Positions 7,752-17,622 of a stretch of 64,000 nt of DNA are shown piece after piece. Positions within the stretch are counted from its first letter, which is position 1, and each line of letters opens with the position of its first letter. The DNA is taken from NCBI GenBank assembly GCA_963837395.1, contig CAWINI010000004.1, positions 558,001-622,000 of the forward strand, read 5' to 3'. A model generated the notes under the pieces. The model searched no databases and was not told where the DNA came from. It saw only the letters and a program-made list of their open reading frames with translations. A program made the translations under genes and the position numbers. This DNA is from CAVZQN01 sp963837395. Its GTDB lineage: Bacteria; Acidobacteriota; HRBIN11; JAKEFK01.

Positions 7752-9062
7752 TCAGCTTAGAATGTTGCTAATTTGTAGCAGTTCTTTTCGATCAGTCTGA
7801 CGAATTGTGGCGTTATCGATATTTACAGCACACAACGTACCACACATTGTACACACAGCCGATTCATAATCTTCGCTCGCTTTCCGCATTTCGCGCGCAC
7901 GATCACCATATAAAGCTAAGCGATACATTGTTTCCCAATCCAACAATTTTCTGGCGCGTGACATTTCAAAATTTCTTTCCCTTGCGCCCTTAACGCCTTT
8001 TGAAATATCGCCGCAAGCTGCACCAATCTTAAATGCGATAATTCCATCACGCACATCATCCACAGTTGGAAGCCGCAGATGTTCAGATGGCGTGACATAG
8101 CAAAGCATGTCGGCTCCTGCTGCTGCAGCAACAGCACCGCCAATTGCTCCAACGATGTGATCGAACCCCGCACCGATATCTATCGGCAGCGGCCCTAAAA
8201 CATAAAACGGTGCGCCATTACAAAGATGTTTTTCAATATGCATGTTGTATGCAATTTGATCCAACGGAACATGTCCTGAACCTTCAATCATCGCTTGAAC
8301 CCCGGCATTGTGTGCGCGTTTTTGCAATTGCCCGATGATGATCAACTCTTGTAATTGCGGCCGGTCAGTTGCATCTTCAATTGCGCCCGGACGCAATCCA
8401 TCGCCCAAACTCAAGGTGATATCATATTTCTTGCAGATTTCTAACAATCGATCGAACTGCTCATACAATGGATTTTCAGCATTGTTATAACGGATCCAAT
8501 GCGCGTGAATCGACCCTCCGCGGCTGACGATTCCTTCAACGCGAGGTGAATCTTCTAATCGCGAAACAGATTCACGCGTCACACCGCAATGAACGGTTAC
8601 GTAATCAACGCCTTGCTGTCCTTGTTTATCGATTTCATCAAACAATTCATCAGGGGTCCATTTAATAATGCTATTTCCGCGGGCCACCGCATAAATTGGA
8701 ACTGTTCCCAGCATCAGCGGTGAACTCTGAACCATTTTTATCCGCATACGATCTAAATTATCGCCGGTACTTAAATCCATAACTGCATCAGATTTAAATT
8801 CAACGCAGGTCTGAAGTTTCTGCAACTCTTCACCTTCATCCTGGTGATCCGATGAATGACCAATGTTTGCATTTACTTTTGTGCAAAGGCCTTTGCCAAT
8901 TCCACGCGGCCGGAATTTATGATTGATATTTTTTGGAATGACAATTTCGCCCGATGCTACATGTTTCCTGATGAATTCCGGATCAAGGCCTTCGTCTTCG
9001 GCCACCATTTTCATTTCTTCGGTAATGGCGCCTTCTTTTGCGTAAATTAATTGCGTCGACAT
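7752..9062 (-). CDS. thiC: Phosphomethylpyrimidine synthase ThiC
   Basis: 436 residues, the short form of ThiC. This radical-SAM-like enzyme converts aminoimidazole ribotide to HMP phosphate in thiamine synthesis. Conserved blocks include MDLSTGDNLDRMR, VDYVTVHCGVT, EGSGHVPLDQIAYNM and a C-terminal 4Fe-4S motif CTMCGTLC. The start has GAGGTG eight bases upstream. No THI-box riboswitch (CUGAGA...GACCUGAU-like cores) is recognisable in the roughly 95 bases before the gene. It is probably a client of the isc operon encoded downstream on the same strand. Confidence 0.95.
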   Translation of the reverse strand: MSTQLIYAKEGAITEEMKMVAEDEGLDPEFIRKHVASGEIVIPKNINHKFRPRGIGKGLCTKVNANIGHSSDHQDEGEELQKLQTCVEFKSDAVMDLSTGDNLDRMRIKMVQSSPLMLGTVPIYAVARGNSIIKWTPDELFDEIDKQGQQGVDYVTVHCGVTRESVSRLEDSPRVEGIVSRGGSIHAHWIRYNNAENPLYEQFDRLLEICKKYDITLSLGDGLRPGAIEDATDRPQLQELIIIGQLQKRAHNAGVQAMIEGSGHVPLDQIAYNMHIEKHLCNGAPFYVLGPLPIDIGAGFDHIVGAIGGAVAAAAGADMLCYVTPSEHLRLPTVDDVRDGIIAFKIGAACGDISKGVKGARERNFEMSRARKLLDWETMYRLALYGDRAREMRKASEDYESAVCTMCGTLCAVNIDNATIRQTDRKELLQISNILS

Positions 9063-9158
9063 TCAGCACCTCGCGTTAGTATGAGAGTTGGAAATTTGTT
9101 TTTCTTTTTATCTTATACCACCCAGTCGAAGAGTGCACGAAAAGAACAATTCAGCAAG

Positions 9159-11081
9159 CTATGGATTAATCGGCAAAAAATAAACTCCGCTTGTCGCGGC
9201 TAGCAAAGTAAAGGGATCTGGAGATATCGCAAGATCCAGGATGCCCTGACTTGTTCCTAGAATGCCATTATTTTCCAGACCCGTTAAATCTAACTTCTGC
9301 CATGATTCTGCGCCATTTTGAGAAACATAAATCTCTTTGGAATTGAATATATAAATTTGTGAAGAATTGCCAGGATTCAGGATAAGACCATCCAGGCCCT
9401 GGAGTGAGAGCTCAGAACCTTTAAACTGCCAGGAGTTAGCACCATCTATTGATTTGAACACCCCAGCAGGACCAGTTCTGTCATTAAACCCAGCAAAATA
9501 GATTATTTTTGGGTTCGTTGAATCTATCGCAATACCCTTAATTCCGAAAAGAATCTTCAAACCATGAGTTACATTGCTCCATCGATTTCCACCATCAGTG
9601 CTCTTGTAAATTCTCCCATCGAAGGTTCCGGCAAAGAGTATCGCAGGATTACTTGCAGAAACTGCGATGGAAGTGACTCTTTCGTCTGCAGGAAAACCAC
9701 TTTTCTTTCTAACCCAATTGTTTCCTTGATCGATGCTTTTAAGAAATCCGTCTGAAGTTGCTATATACAAGGTATTTTCATTGACTGGATCCAGTGCAAT
9801 ACAATTTATCGACCAATCTCCTGCCAGTTTTTTGATCCAAGTTTTGCCGCCATTTTTGCTCAAGTACAGACCATGGCCAGCGGCAAAAACGAGATTTGGA
9901 TTTTTAACATGAACAGCAAGATGATCGACTCGCTCATATTCATTCTGATTTGCGATTAGATTCTGATTCCAGTTTTTTGCAAGATTATTGCTTCGGAAGA
10001 GTATTGTTCCATTTGATGCAAATATTGTTTGCGGTTTAGCAGAACTTAAAGCGAGTACCCTGGTTTCGGTGAAAATCCCTTTGTTACTGAGCTTCCAACT
10101 CAAGCCACTATTTTGAGATTTATATAATCCGTTCGGAGTTGCTAAGAAGACCGTATTGTTATGATGTGGATCAGCATTGGCTGTTGAGCCAAAATCTACA
10201 CTTCGCTCGGGCAGTGGAGACTGAGTCCATGTAATTCCATTGTTAGTGGATCTTATCGCTCGATGTTCTCCAGCAACATAAATTGTGGAAGGGTGTTTTG
10301 GATCAATTGAGATTCCTCTAGGATTGGGGATACATTCGCATTTGGTATTTGCCCAATTTCGTCCAGAATTTGTAGTTTTATAAACTCCGCCAAGTCCCCC
10401 TGCATATAAAATCTTGGGGTCTTTGGGGTGAATCTGCAGTGAGGAGGCTTGCTTTAACCTTAATCCTGAACCAAGTCTAACCCAATTCTCTCCTGCGTTG
10501 GTGGATCGATAAAATGTGCCATCGCCCATCAAAAAGTAAATTATTTTTGGATTGGTGGGATCAATTTCAATTTGAGAAAGATAACCCTCTCCGCCAACCA
10601 TATTGCGATTGATTTTCTTCCAGGTAAGGCCCCCATCTACGCTTTTTACAATCGGAGCAGAAATAATTGTTACGTAAAGAATCAGAGGGTTCGTTGGATC
10701 CATTTCAAAATCGCCAGCGCCGCCTCCGATATCATTACTCCCGGAATCGTATTTCGATCTTTCGTTCCATGTTAATCCTTGGTCCCTGCTAAAAAGGAGT
10801 TGGAAATTCGGGCCACGATCGCTTATCGCAAGAATTTCGTTCGGTATCTGAGGATGGATTTTGAACAGAAGAGCAAACGGAAGATTGGTCGTTTCCCAAC
10901 TTTGCCCTCCATCAATACTTCTGAAATTTTGAGTAATTATGAAATTTGGATCAAGCGGATGAAAGAACAACGGTGCTCTTACACCAGCATAAGGTCCATT
11001 GGAACGCCACTCAGCGCTGGAAATGGAACCGATCAAAGCAAAAGCAGCAACACAAAGAAGGATTTTAAGTTTAGTTATCAC
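9159..11081 (-). CDS. Secreted BNR/Asp-box repeat protein (sortilin-like propeller)
   Basis: 640 residues with an N-terminal signal peptide (ILLCVAAFALIGSISSA). About 13 Asp-box motifs of the type SxDxGxxW follow (SIDGGQSWE, SVDGGLTWKK, STNAGENWVR, SIDQGNNWVR, STDGGNRWSN and others). This pattern forms one or two beta-propellers, as in VPS10/sortilin, sialidases and plant photosystem-assembly factors. No catalytic residues can be assigned, so a binding role outside the cytoplasm is likelier than glycosidase activity. It lies between moaA and thiC on the same strand, with no obvious functional tie. Confidence 0.8.
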   Translation of the reverse strand: MITKLKILLCVAAFALIGSISSAEWRSNGPYAGVRAPLFFHPLDPNFIITQNFRSIDGGQSWETTNLPFALLFKIHPQIPNEILAISDRGPNFQLLFSRDQGLTWNERSKYDSGSNDIGGGAGDFEMDPTNPLILYVTIISAPIVKSVDGGLTWKKINRNMVGGEGYLSQIEIDPTNPKIIYFLMGDGTFYRSTNAGENWVRLGSGLRLKQASSLQIHPKDPKILYAGGLGGVYKTTNSGRNWANTKCECIPNPRGISIDPKHPSTIYVAGEHRAIRSTNNGITWTQSPLPERSVDFGSTANADPHHNNTVFLATPNGLYKSQNSGLSWKLSNKGIFTETRVLALSSAKPQTIFASNGTILFRSNNLAKNWNQNLIANQNEYERVDHLAVHVKNPNLVFAAGHGLYLSKNGGKTWIKKLAGDWSINCIALDPVNENTLYIATSDGFLKSIDQGNNWVRKKSGFPADERVTSIAVSASNPAILFAGTFDGRIYKSTDGGNRWSNVTHGLKILFGIKGIAIDSTNPKIIYFAGFNDRTGPAGVFKSIDGANSWQFKGSELSLQGLDGLILNPGNSSQIYIFNSKEIYVSQNGAESWQKLDLTGLENNGILGTSQGILDLAISPDPFTLLAATSGVYFLPINP

Positions 11082-11108
11082 TCGCTTAATTGTACTCTGG
11101 CAAGCCCT

Positions 11109-12071
11109 TTATCCGCCAATGGCGTACATTGCACGCTGTGGTTGAACAAAATCGGGAGTATTAATTTTATGTCCTGCCCATTTTTCAGCGACAGCCGCTT
11201 GAATTAGCTTAGCGATCTCATCCAGATGATCACCATTGCGCAACGGAGTACGCAAGTCAACTTCGCTGATTGCAAACAAACAAGTTCGGAATTTACCGTC
11301 AGCAGTCAGTCTGATGCGGGTACAACTGGCACAAAAGGGCTGCGTTACTGAGGGAATAATTCCAAAACCGCTTTTGAATTTTGTAGCAGGGCTGGCTTCT
11401 CCAAATTGCACCGGTTCTGTAGAACCAAAGGCGCGCGCTTTTTCCAAAATTTCCTGTTCCGTTAATACACGATCGCGGCTCCATTTGTGATCACCATCTA
11501 AAGGCATGAATTCGATAAATCGGATTTCAAGATTTTTCTCTTTTCCCCAACGAAGAAAATCACCGATTTCACCATCATTAAAACCACGAATTGCCACACA
11601 ATTTATTTTTATTGGGTTGAACCCGGCACTCCGCGCAGCCTCAATTCCATCCATAACACGCTCAAACGAATCATTGCCGGTGATATCACGAAATTTTTGG
11701 GGATTCAGCGAATCAAGGCTGATGTTAATTCTTCGGATGCCGGCCTGGTACAAATCATGCGCAAGTTGAGGAAGGTAGTAGCCATTCGTTGTTAGGCTTA
11801 TGTCTTGAAGTCCTTCGATTTTAGAAAGACGTAATGCAAGTTCCGGAAGATTCCGGCGAACAAGGGGTTCGCCGCCAGTGAGACGAATTGAATCAACACC
11901 GAGCTTTACAAATAGACGGGTAAGAGTTTCGATTTCTTCAAAACTGAGGATTTGCGGTTTAGGAAGCCATTCCACATGGGATGGCATGCAATACGCACAG
12001 CGATAATTGCAGCGATCTGTAACGCTGATGCGTAAATCTTTAGCCTGCCTACCAAATTTATCTACAAGCAT
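11109..12071 (-). CDS. moaA: GTP 3',8-cyclase MoaA
   Basis: 320 residues. The radical SAM motif CNYRCAYC at 21-28 binds the first 4Fe-4S cluster. A second cluster is bound by the C-terminal CASCTRIRLT...FRTCLF cysteines. The protein ends in Gly-Gly, as MoaA must. It catalyses the first step of molybdenum cofactor synthesis from GTP. No other moa or moe gene is in the window. Its position directly after the isc operon fits an Fe-S client gene. Confidence 0.95.
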   Translation of the reverse strand: MLVDKFGRQAKDLRISVTDRCNYRCAYCMPSHVEWLPKPQILSFEEIETLTRLFVKLGVDSIRLTGGEPLVRRNLPELALRLSKIEGLQDISLTTNGYYLPQLAHDLYQAGIRRINISLDSLNPQKFRDITGNDSFERVMDGIEAARSAGFNPIKINCVAIRGFNDGEIGDFLRWGKEKNLEIRFIEFMPLDGDHKWSRDRVLTEQEILEKARAFGSTEPVQFGEASPATKFKSGFGIIPSVTQPFCASCTRIRLTADGKFRTCLFAISEVDLRTPLRNGDHLDEIAKLIQAAVAEKWAGHKINTPDFVQPQRAMYAIGG

Positions 12072-12095
12072 TTTTACACCACAGAGTCTCCAAGC

Positions 12096-12137
12096 TATCC
12101 TCTATTTTCTATCCTCTTTCCTCTATCCTCTTTCCTC
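12096..12137. repeat. Heptamer tandem repeat (TATCCTC/TTTCCTC x6)
   Basis: Six contiguous 7-base units: TATCCTC, TATTTTC, TATCCTC, TTTCCTC, TATCCTC, TTTCCTC. The stop codon and last residues of the IscX gene (EERG) are read from this repeat. Confidence 0.8.
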
Positions 12138-12323
12138 AAGCCAGGCCATCTGGATTGCTTCCAAAATTTTTTCGTTTGATTTTTTTGGATCGTCTTCAAA
12201 ATCAGGAAGTTCTGTAACCCACTTGTGAAGATCGGTAAAGCGCACACTTAAAGGATCGATATCAGGATACTTTTCCGCAAGCTGAATTCCAATCTCCTCA
12301 ATATCTGTCCAACTGATTTTCAT
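12123..12323 (-). CDS. iscX: Fe-S assembly protein IscX
   Basis: 66 residues matching IscX throughout: WTDIEEIGIQLAEKYPDIDP, SVRFTDLHKW, FEDDPKKSNEKILEAIQMAW. IscX is a small acidic adaptor that binds IscS and modulates cluster assembly, possibly as an iron sensor. The ATG at 12323 is chosen because GAGGTG lies five bases upstream and homology begins there. It is last in the isc operon, separated from hscA by a hairpin repeat. Confidence 0.92.
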   Translation of the reverse strand: MKISWTDIEEIGIQLAEKYPDIDPLSVRFTDLHKWVTELPDFEDDPKKSNEKILEAIQMAWLEERG

Positions 12324-12341
12324 AATCACCTCATATTCACC

Positions 12342-12398
12342 GGGGAGCGGCGTCCCTGCCCGCCAAATTTGTACCGCGGGCACGGAAGCCCGCGCTCC
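12342..12398. repeat. Hairpin repeat (GGAGCG...GCGGGCACGGAAGCCC...GCTCC)
   Basis: A long imperfect palindrome between hscA and iscX. The arm GGAGCGGCGTCCCTGCCCGC pairs with GCGGGCACGGAAGCCCGCGC and its flank. Related hairpins occur at 32884 and, more loosely, at 1151. It could attenuate or stabilise the isc transcript. Confidence 0.6.
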
Positions 12399-12409
12399 AG
12401 ATGAGGAGT

Positions 12410-14296
12410 TTATTTATGCGTTGTTTTTTCTGCTTCTTCTTCCAATTGATCCAGCGTCTTATCTTTCAGCGCGTTTGTAATCGTTTTGTTCATAATTCCT
12501 TGCGCCAGCTTTTGCGTACTTTGATCCAGCTTTTCAATCTTTTCCCGAATTAACGAATGATTCGTTCCCGCGTATGCATCACCCAATTCTTTTTCCGCTT
12601 GACGAATTTCTACTTGTTCTTTCGCTGAAATAAACTCATCGGCGCGTTTCATGGCTTTCTCAGTCGATCGCAAAACGATATCAGCATCGTTGCGCGCATC
12701 GATTACCATACGAGCTTCGAAATCAGTTTCCGCCGACTCCATTGAATCGATCAGCATCCGCTCAACTTCTTCGTCAGTTAATCCATAGGATGGTTTCACT
12801 TCCAGCGATTGCTGCTTGCCGGTACGCATATCACGCGCGGTTACATTCAGGATTCCGTTAGCATCAATCATAAATGTAACTTCAATGCGTGGAAGTCCTG
12901 CTGGCATCGGATCAATCCCTTTCAATTGAAATTTTGCAAGACTTCGATTGTCTTTTGCCAGTTCGCGATCGCCTTGCAACACGTGCACATCAATTCCGGT
13001 TTGATTATCGACAAAAGTTGTGAAGTATTCAGTGGCAGAATTTGGAATCGTAGAATTCCGCTCAATCAATTTCGTCATCGCCCCGCCGTAAGTTTCAATT
13101 CCGAGTGACAGAGGCGTAATATCGAGCAGCAACATATCGTGCGTTGAAGTTCCAGCCAGAATATCTGCTTGAACAGCTGCACCAAGCGCAACAACTTCAT
13201 CAGGATTCAAATCGCACTTCGGAGCTTTTCCAAATAATTCCTGCACACGTTTGCGGACCAGCGGCATCCGCGTGCTGCCGCCAACAAGAACAACCTCATC
13301 AATTTGACCTGGTTCGATTCCCGCATCTGTCAGAGCCATCATGCAAGGTTTGATCGTGCGTTCAACAATATCGCCAACAAGCGCTTCGAAATCATCACGC
13401 GAGAGTGCAAGTTCAAAGTTCTGACCACCCAGCGGAATTACAATCTTCGATTGATGCGTGTCCGACAATTCCCATTTCGCGCGTTCTGCTGCATCCCGAA
13501 TCTGCTGTTGAAGATTGGAATCAATTTCGCCGGTTCAGCCAAATTTGCGGATCATATCTGTTAAAAATTGCGATAGGCGGTTATCGATATCATCTCCGCC
13601 AAGATGCGTGTTGCCATTTGTGGCTAACACCTGAAAAATTCCATCTTTGACTTTTAAGATCGAAATATCAAACGTACCCCCGCCGAAATCATACACAGCA
13701 ATCGTGCCTTCTTTGATTTTATCCAGACCATATGCAAGCGCGGCCGCTGTTGGCTCATTTAGTATGCGCAGCACATCGAGTCCGGCAAGTTTACCGGCAT
13801 CTTTTGTGGCCTGGCGCTGAGCATCATTGAAATATGCAGGAACGGTAATTACTGCTTGTACAACACTGCGTTTCAATTCCTTTTCAGCGATAAACTTTAA
13901 TTCTTTCAAAATCATTGCTGAGATTTCCGGCGGCGTGTATTCACGTTGATTGATCTTGATCTTAACCATCTCCTGGCCATGACCGACCACTTCATATGGA
14001 AAAAATTCAAGCTCATTGCGGATATCATCAATTCCTCTCCCCATCAACCGTTTTACGGAAAAAATAGTATGTTCGGCATCAGTAAGGCGATAATTTCTGG
14101 CGGATGAACCAACAAACATGTTGTCAGGCTGAAATGATACGATCGAGGGCACTAAACTTTTGCCATCTGGACCATTGATTACAACCGGCACACTATCTTT
14201 TACATATGCCACCAAACTGTTGGTGGTACCTAAATCAATTCCAACTGCTAACGGCTTCTCTTTCGCTGCCGTTCCAATTCCAATTTCAATACCCAT
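12410..14296 (-). pseudogene. hscA: Fe-S chaperone HscA, interrupted by an in-frame TGA
   Basis: The full frame is 628 codons, close to the usual HscA length. It has Hsp70 ATPase motifs (AVGIDLGTTNSLVA, VPAYFNDAQRQATKDAG, VYDFGGGTFDIS, LVGGSTRMPLV) and the substrate domain (LLLDITPLSLGIET). Codon 254 (13535-13537) is TGA, between KFG and TGEIDSN, with perfect homology on both sides in the same frame. So this is a single nonsense change, not a frameshift. HscA uses ATP to release clusters from IscU at its LPPIK motif. Start: ATG 14296 behind AGGAG. See the findings for why selenocysteine was rejected. Confidence 0.9.
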
Positions 14297-14306
14297 TTTA
14301 GCTCCT

Positions 14307-14377
14307 GATGCGGGATGCGAGATGCGGGATGCGAGGGTTGATTAACTCCGCGCATCTCGCATCGCGCATCTCGCATC
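14307..14377. repeat. Inverted heptamer repeat (GATGCGG/GATGCGA arms)
   Basis: The left arm is four 7-mers (GATGCGG, GATGCGA, GATGCGG, GATGCGA; 14307-14334). The right arm is their reverse complement (14351-14377). Together they can form a hairpin of about 27 base pairs between hscB and hscA. The hscB stop codon lies at its edge. Same design as at 28464 and 29737. Confidence 0.85.
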
Positions 14378-15014
14378 ACATTTCTTTTTCTTCGCTTTTC
14401 AAGGTGTTATCAATTTGTCTCAAAAATGACTTTATGTAAGATCGTTCCGATAAAATTTCTTTGATCTTTTCAAGTTTCTTTTGTTCGGGAGCGGAATCAT
14501 AAACTACAAAATTTTCCTGCAAATTCGCTTCCAGTTCTTTTACCTTTTCTCGCAGATCCTGTTCAGCTTTTTGAACTTCCTTTAATGCGGCTTCGGGAGG
14601 ATTTCCGTTTGCTTCACGGATCGTGTCTAAAAGATCATGAATTTCGAAAAAGTATTCCGCCATCTCAGTCGGAACATGCGCCGATTTTTCTTCAATTGAA
14701 CCAAGCTTCCGTTCTACAACATATTTAGCTCTGCTTACAGGCTCTTTCAGCGTACGATATGCATTATTTACTGCAGAGGAATATTCATGAGCGATCTGAT
14801 TTTCCAGCGGTGTCTTGCTGGCAAAACGGTCCGGATGATATTTACGGCTTAACTCTAAAAAACGTTTTTCTAACAGCGGAATATCAATTACCAGCCCATC
14901 TACAGGCAGTCCAAAAACATCAAAGTAGTTGCGTTCGGTCGGAGGCAAAATTCGACCGCATTCGGAACAATAATCTTGTGACGTAGTTTCTTTATTACAA
15001 TGTGGACAAATCAT
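14376..15014 (-). CDS. hscB: Fe-S co-chaperone HscB with N-terminal zinc ribbon
   Basis: 212 residues from ATG 15014. A CPHC...CSEC zinc-ribbon-like segment (first 20 residues) precedes a J domain with the HPD motif (YHPDRF) and the C-terminal three-helix HscB domain that grips IscU. The Cys-rich extension is absent from E. coli HscB but known in eukaryotic HSCB and some bacteria. HscB delivers IscU to HscA and stimulates its ATPase. It follows iscA on the minus strand, with a heptamer hairpin before hscA. Confidence 0.92.
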   Translation of the reverse strand: MICPHCNKETTSQDYCSECGRILPPTERNYFDVFGLPVDGLVIDIPLLEKRFLELSRKYHPDRFASKTPLENQIAHEYSSAVNNAYRTLKEPVSRAKYVVERKLGSIEEKSAHVPTEMAEYFFEIHDLLDTIREANGNPPEAALKEVQKAEQDLREKVKELEANLQENFVVYDSAPEQKKLEKIKEILSERSYIKSFLRQIDNTLKSEEKEM

Positions 15015-15042
15015 AACCGCAAAGGCACGGAGGAAAGAGGAG

Positions 15043-15375
15043 TTAGACGGAGAATGAAGTTCCGCATCCGCAGGATTTCTTGGCATTCGGGTTCATAAAT
15101 GAGAACCCACCATTTAACGGATCCGTAGAAAACTCCAGAATAGTTCCACGAAGATAGAGATAGCTTTTGAAATCAACAAACACTCTTACCCCATTGATTT
15201 CTGCAATCTTATCCCCCTGTTTGGTCTCATTTTCAAAATTCAAATCGTATGTTAAACCTGAGCAACCGCCGCCTTTGACCCCCAAACGCAGACCATACCC
15301 ATCCAGATTTTTCGTTTCAACAATGTGCTTGATCTGCTGAGCAGCAGTATCCGAAATTCCTATTTCCAAAGCCAT
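15043..15375 (-). CDS. iscA: A-type Fe-S carrier IscA
   Basis: 110 residues with the three A-type cysteines: Cys38 (GGCSG), Cys102 and Cys104 (SCGCG). It accepts clusters from the scaffold and passes them to apo-enzymes such as the radical SAM proteins here. GAGG precedes the start. It lies between iscU and hscB in the isc operon. Confidence 0.92.
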   Translation of the reverse strand: MALEIGISDTAAQQIKHIVETKNLDGYGLRLGVKGGGCSGLTYDLNFENETKQGDKIAEINGVRVFVDFKSYLYLRGTILEFSTDPLNGGFSFMNPNAKKSCGCGTSFSV

Positions 15376-15387
15376 AAACTAACCTCG

Positions 15388-15771
15388 TTACGCCTTCTTT
15401 TTCTTATAATCCGTGATTGCAGCCTTAATCGCGTCTTCTGCTAAAACTGAACAATGAATTTTAATCGGAGGCAAACTTAATTCCTCAACGATTTCTGTAT
15501 TCTTAATTTTCAGGGCTTCATCAATTGTTTTCCCTTTTACCCATTCCGTCACCAGACTGGAACTTGCAATTGCACTTCCGCAGCCAAACGTTTTGAACTT
15601 AGCATCTTCAATTACGCCGCTTTGTTCATTGATTTTGATCTGCAGCTTCATCACGTCACCACATTCGGGAGCGCCAACAATACCGGTACCCACGCTGGGA
15701 TCGGCCTTATCCATACTTCCCACATTCCGCGGATTCTTGTAATGATCGATTACTTTATCTGTATATGCCAT
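15388..15771 (-). CDS. iscU: Fe-S scaffold IscU
   Basis: 127 residues. The cluster ligands are Cys37 (PECGD, with Asp39), Cys63 (FGCGSA) and Cys106 (HCS). LPPIK at 100-104 is the docking motif for HscA. GGAGG lies just ahead of ATG 15771. It is the assembly platform of the operon. Confidence 0.95.
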   Translation of the reverse strand: MAYTDKVIDHYKNPRNVGSMDKADPSVGTGIVGAPECGDVMKLQIKINEQSGVIEDAKFKTFGCGSAIASSSLVTEWVKGKTIDEALKIKNTEIVEELSLPPIKIHCSVLAEDAIKAAITDYKKKKA

Positions 15772-15844
15772 TTTTGCCTCCTTGAACTTTCCTCGATATT
15801 AAACTCAAACAGTTAACTATATCCGTCGTACTATCTCTGTAATA

Positions 15845-17065
15845 TTACTCAGTAGTTGCACTCCACTGTACTTTTTTCAGGTCGATTCCTTCCTTGGCCA
15901 TCTCGTATAGCGGCGACATTTCGCGCAGCCGTTTCACATTGGAAATAACCTTATTCATCACGTAATCCACTTCTTCTTCGGTATTAAATCTTCCTAATCC
16001 AAAGCGGATCGATGTATGTGCCAGATCTTCACCTACTCCCAAAGCCTTCAAAACATAAGATGGCTCGAGGGTCGCGGATGTACATGCCGATCCCGATGAC
16101 ACTGCAATATCATCCATTCCCATCAACAGAGATTCGCCTTCTACATAGGCAAAGCTCATGTTCAAATTATTTGGCAATCGTTCTGTAGGATGTCCGTTCA
16201 AATAAACTTCATCCAGTTCTTTTTCGATTCCAAAGCGCAATTTATCCCGCAATCCGGCCAAACGTTTCGATTCTTCCGGCATTACCTGCTGCGCAATTTC
16301 ACATGCCTTACCAAATCCAACCATACCAGGCACATTCAAAGTTCCTGATCTCATTCCGCGTTCATGACCGCCACCATCCATCTGAGCAACTAATCGCACG
16401 CGTGGGCCTTTCTTTCGCACATACAATGCGCCGATACCTTTCGGACCATAAAGCTTATGAGCCGTTAACGACATCAAATCCACATTCATAGCCTGAACAT
16501 CAACCGGAATCTTTCCTACAGCCTGAACTGCATCACTATGAAATAAGACGCCTTTTTCTTTCGCAATCTTTCCGATTTCATTTACCCGCTGAAGTGTTCC
16601 CACTTCATTGTTTGCAAACATGATCGAAATCAAAATCGTTTTGTCGGTGATCTCTTTCCGCAAATCATCCAAATTGATCTGCCCGTAGTGATCCACAGGC
16701 ATATACGTTACACGTTTGCCTAGTTTTTCAAGACGTTTGCAGGTATCGAGTACTGCTTTGTGCTCCGTAACGCAGGTGATGATGTGATCACCTTTTTCTG
16801 CGTACATTTCGGCAACGCCTTTCAGCGCAAGATTATTGGACTCAGTAGCACCGCTGGTAAAAATGATTTCTTTCGGATCACAATGAATCAATGAAGCAAT
16901 CCGTTCGCGCGAATGTTCTACTGCTTCCTCCGCTTTCCAACCAAAGGCATGATTGCGGCTTGCAGCATTTCCAAAATCCTGGGTGAAATAAGGAATCATT
17001 TCCTCTAAAACTCTCGGATCCACCGGAGTTGTTGAATGATAATCCATAAAAATTGGCAGCTTCAT
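15845..17065 (-). CDS. iscS: Cysteine desulfurase IscS
   Basis: 406 residues. The PLP lysine is Lys204 (LTAHKLYGPKG) and the catalytic loop cysteine is Cys328 (SSGSACTSATLEPS), the pattern of group I NifS/IscS enzymes. It supplies sulfane sulfur to IscU and other acceptors. Its ATG overlaps the def stop codon (ATGA), so it is translationally coupled to peptide deformylase. About 70 bases separate it from iscU. Confidence 0.96.
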   Translation of the reverse strand: MKLPIFMDYHSTTPVDPRVLEEMIPYFTQDFGNAASRNHAFGWKAEEAVEHSRERIASLIHCDPKEIIFTSGATESNNLALKGVAEMYAEKGDHIITCVTEHKAVLDTCKRLEKLGKRVTYMPVDHYGQINLDDLRKEITDKTILISIMFANNEVGTLQRVNEIGKIAKEKGVLFHSDAVQAVGKIPVDVQAMNVDLMSLTAHKLYGPKGIGALYVRKKGPRVRLVAQMDGGGHERGMRSGTLNVPGMVGFGKACEIAQQVMPEESKRLAGLRDKLRFGIEKELDEVYLNGHPTERLPNNLNMSFAYVEGESLLMGMDDIAVSSGSACTSATLEPSYVLKALGVGEDLAHTSIRFGLGRFNTEEEVDYVMNKVISNVKRLREMSPLYEMAKEGIDLKKVQWSATTE

Positions 17066-17622
17066 ACTATCTGTCCCTCCTGTACAGGGAATTCTTTATA
17101 ATTCTGCAGTTCTTCTTTTTTAGGTAACTGCATCTTTTTCATTTTCTTTACAATCATTTCGCGGTCCGACTTTTTCATCCGTTGAATAAAAAGGATTCCA
17201 TCTAAATGATCGATCTCATGCAATAATGCCCGTGCCTGAAGCCCTGTACCTTCCAGCTCAATTGCTTTTCCTTCAGGATTAAATCCACGGACTTTTGCGT
17301 AATTCGGACGCGCGACATTTGCGAACAAACCGGGGAAACTCAAACATCCTTCTTGCCCTTTTTGTTCGCCCGTTCTTTCTACAACAACTGGATTGACTAA
17401 GATCAATTGCTTGCTGCGATCTTCACCGCCGCTAACATCAACCACCAGCAATCTTTTGTTCACACCTACCTGCGGAGCAGATAGTCCTACACCGTTCGTG
17501 AAATACATCGTTTCAAACATATCTTTGACGAACTTCCGCAGATCAGCAGTAAAGTCTTCAATCGGTTCAGAGACTTTTTCCAATCGCGGATCGCCATAAT
17601 AAACAATGTCAAGAATTGCCAT
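17062..17622 (-). CDS. def: Peptide deformylase, embedded in the isc operon
   Basis: 186 residues with all three deformylase motifs: GVGLSAPQ (44-51), EGCLS (Cys93) and HEIDH (His135, His139 metal ligands, Glu136 catalytic). It removes the formyl group from nascent proteins and natively uses Fe(II). It overlaps iscR by one base and iscS by four, so it is firmly inside the isc transcript. It is normally paired with fmt, which is not in the window. ATG 17622 is used. Confidence 0.95.
   Translation of the reverse strand: MAILDIVYYGDPRLEKVSEPIEDFTADLRKFVKDMFETMYFTNGVGLSAPQVGVNKRLLVVDVSGGEDRSKQLILVNPVVVERTGEQKGQEGCLSFPGLFANVARPNYAKVRGFNPEGKAIELEGTGLQARALLHEIDHLDGILFIQRMKKSDREMIVKKMKKMQLPKKEELQNYKEFPVQEGQIV

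Noticed and set aside
9063..9158. TPP riboswitch before thiC
   Set aside because: No CUGAGA or GACCUGAU-like cores are present in the leader, and the space is short.
13535..13537. Selenocysteine at the hscA TGA
   Set aside because: The position is not a redox site in Hsp70 proteins. The hairpin after it (ATTG-ATTC-CAAT) has no GGU loop, unlike the selD element. Nonsense change or error is simpler.
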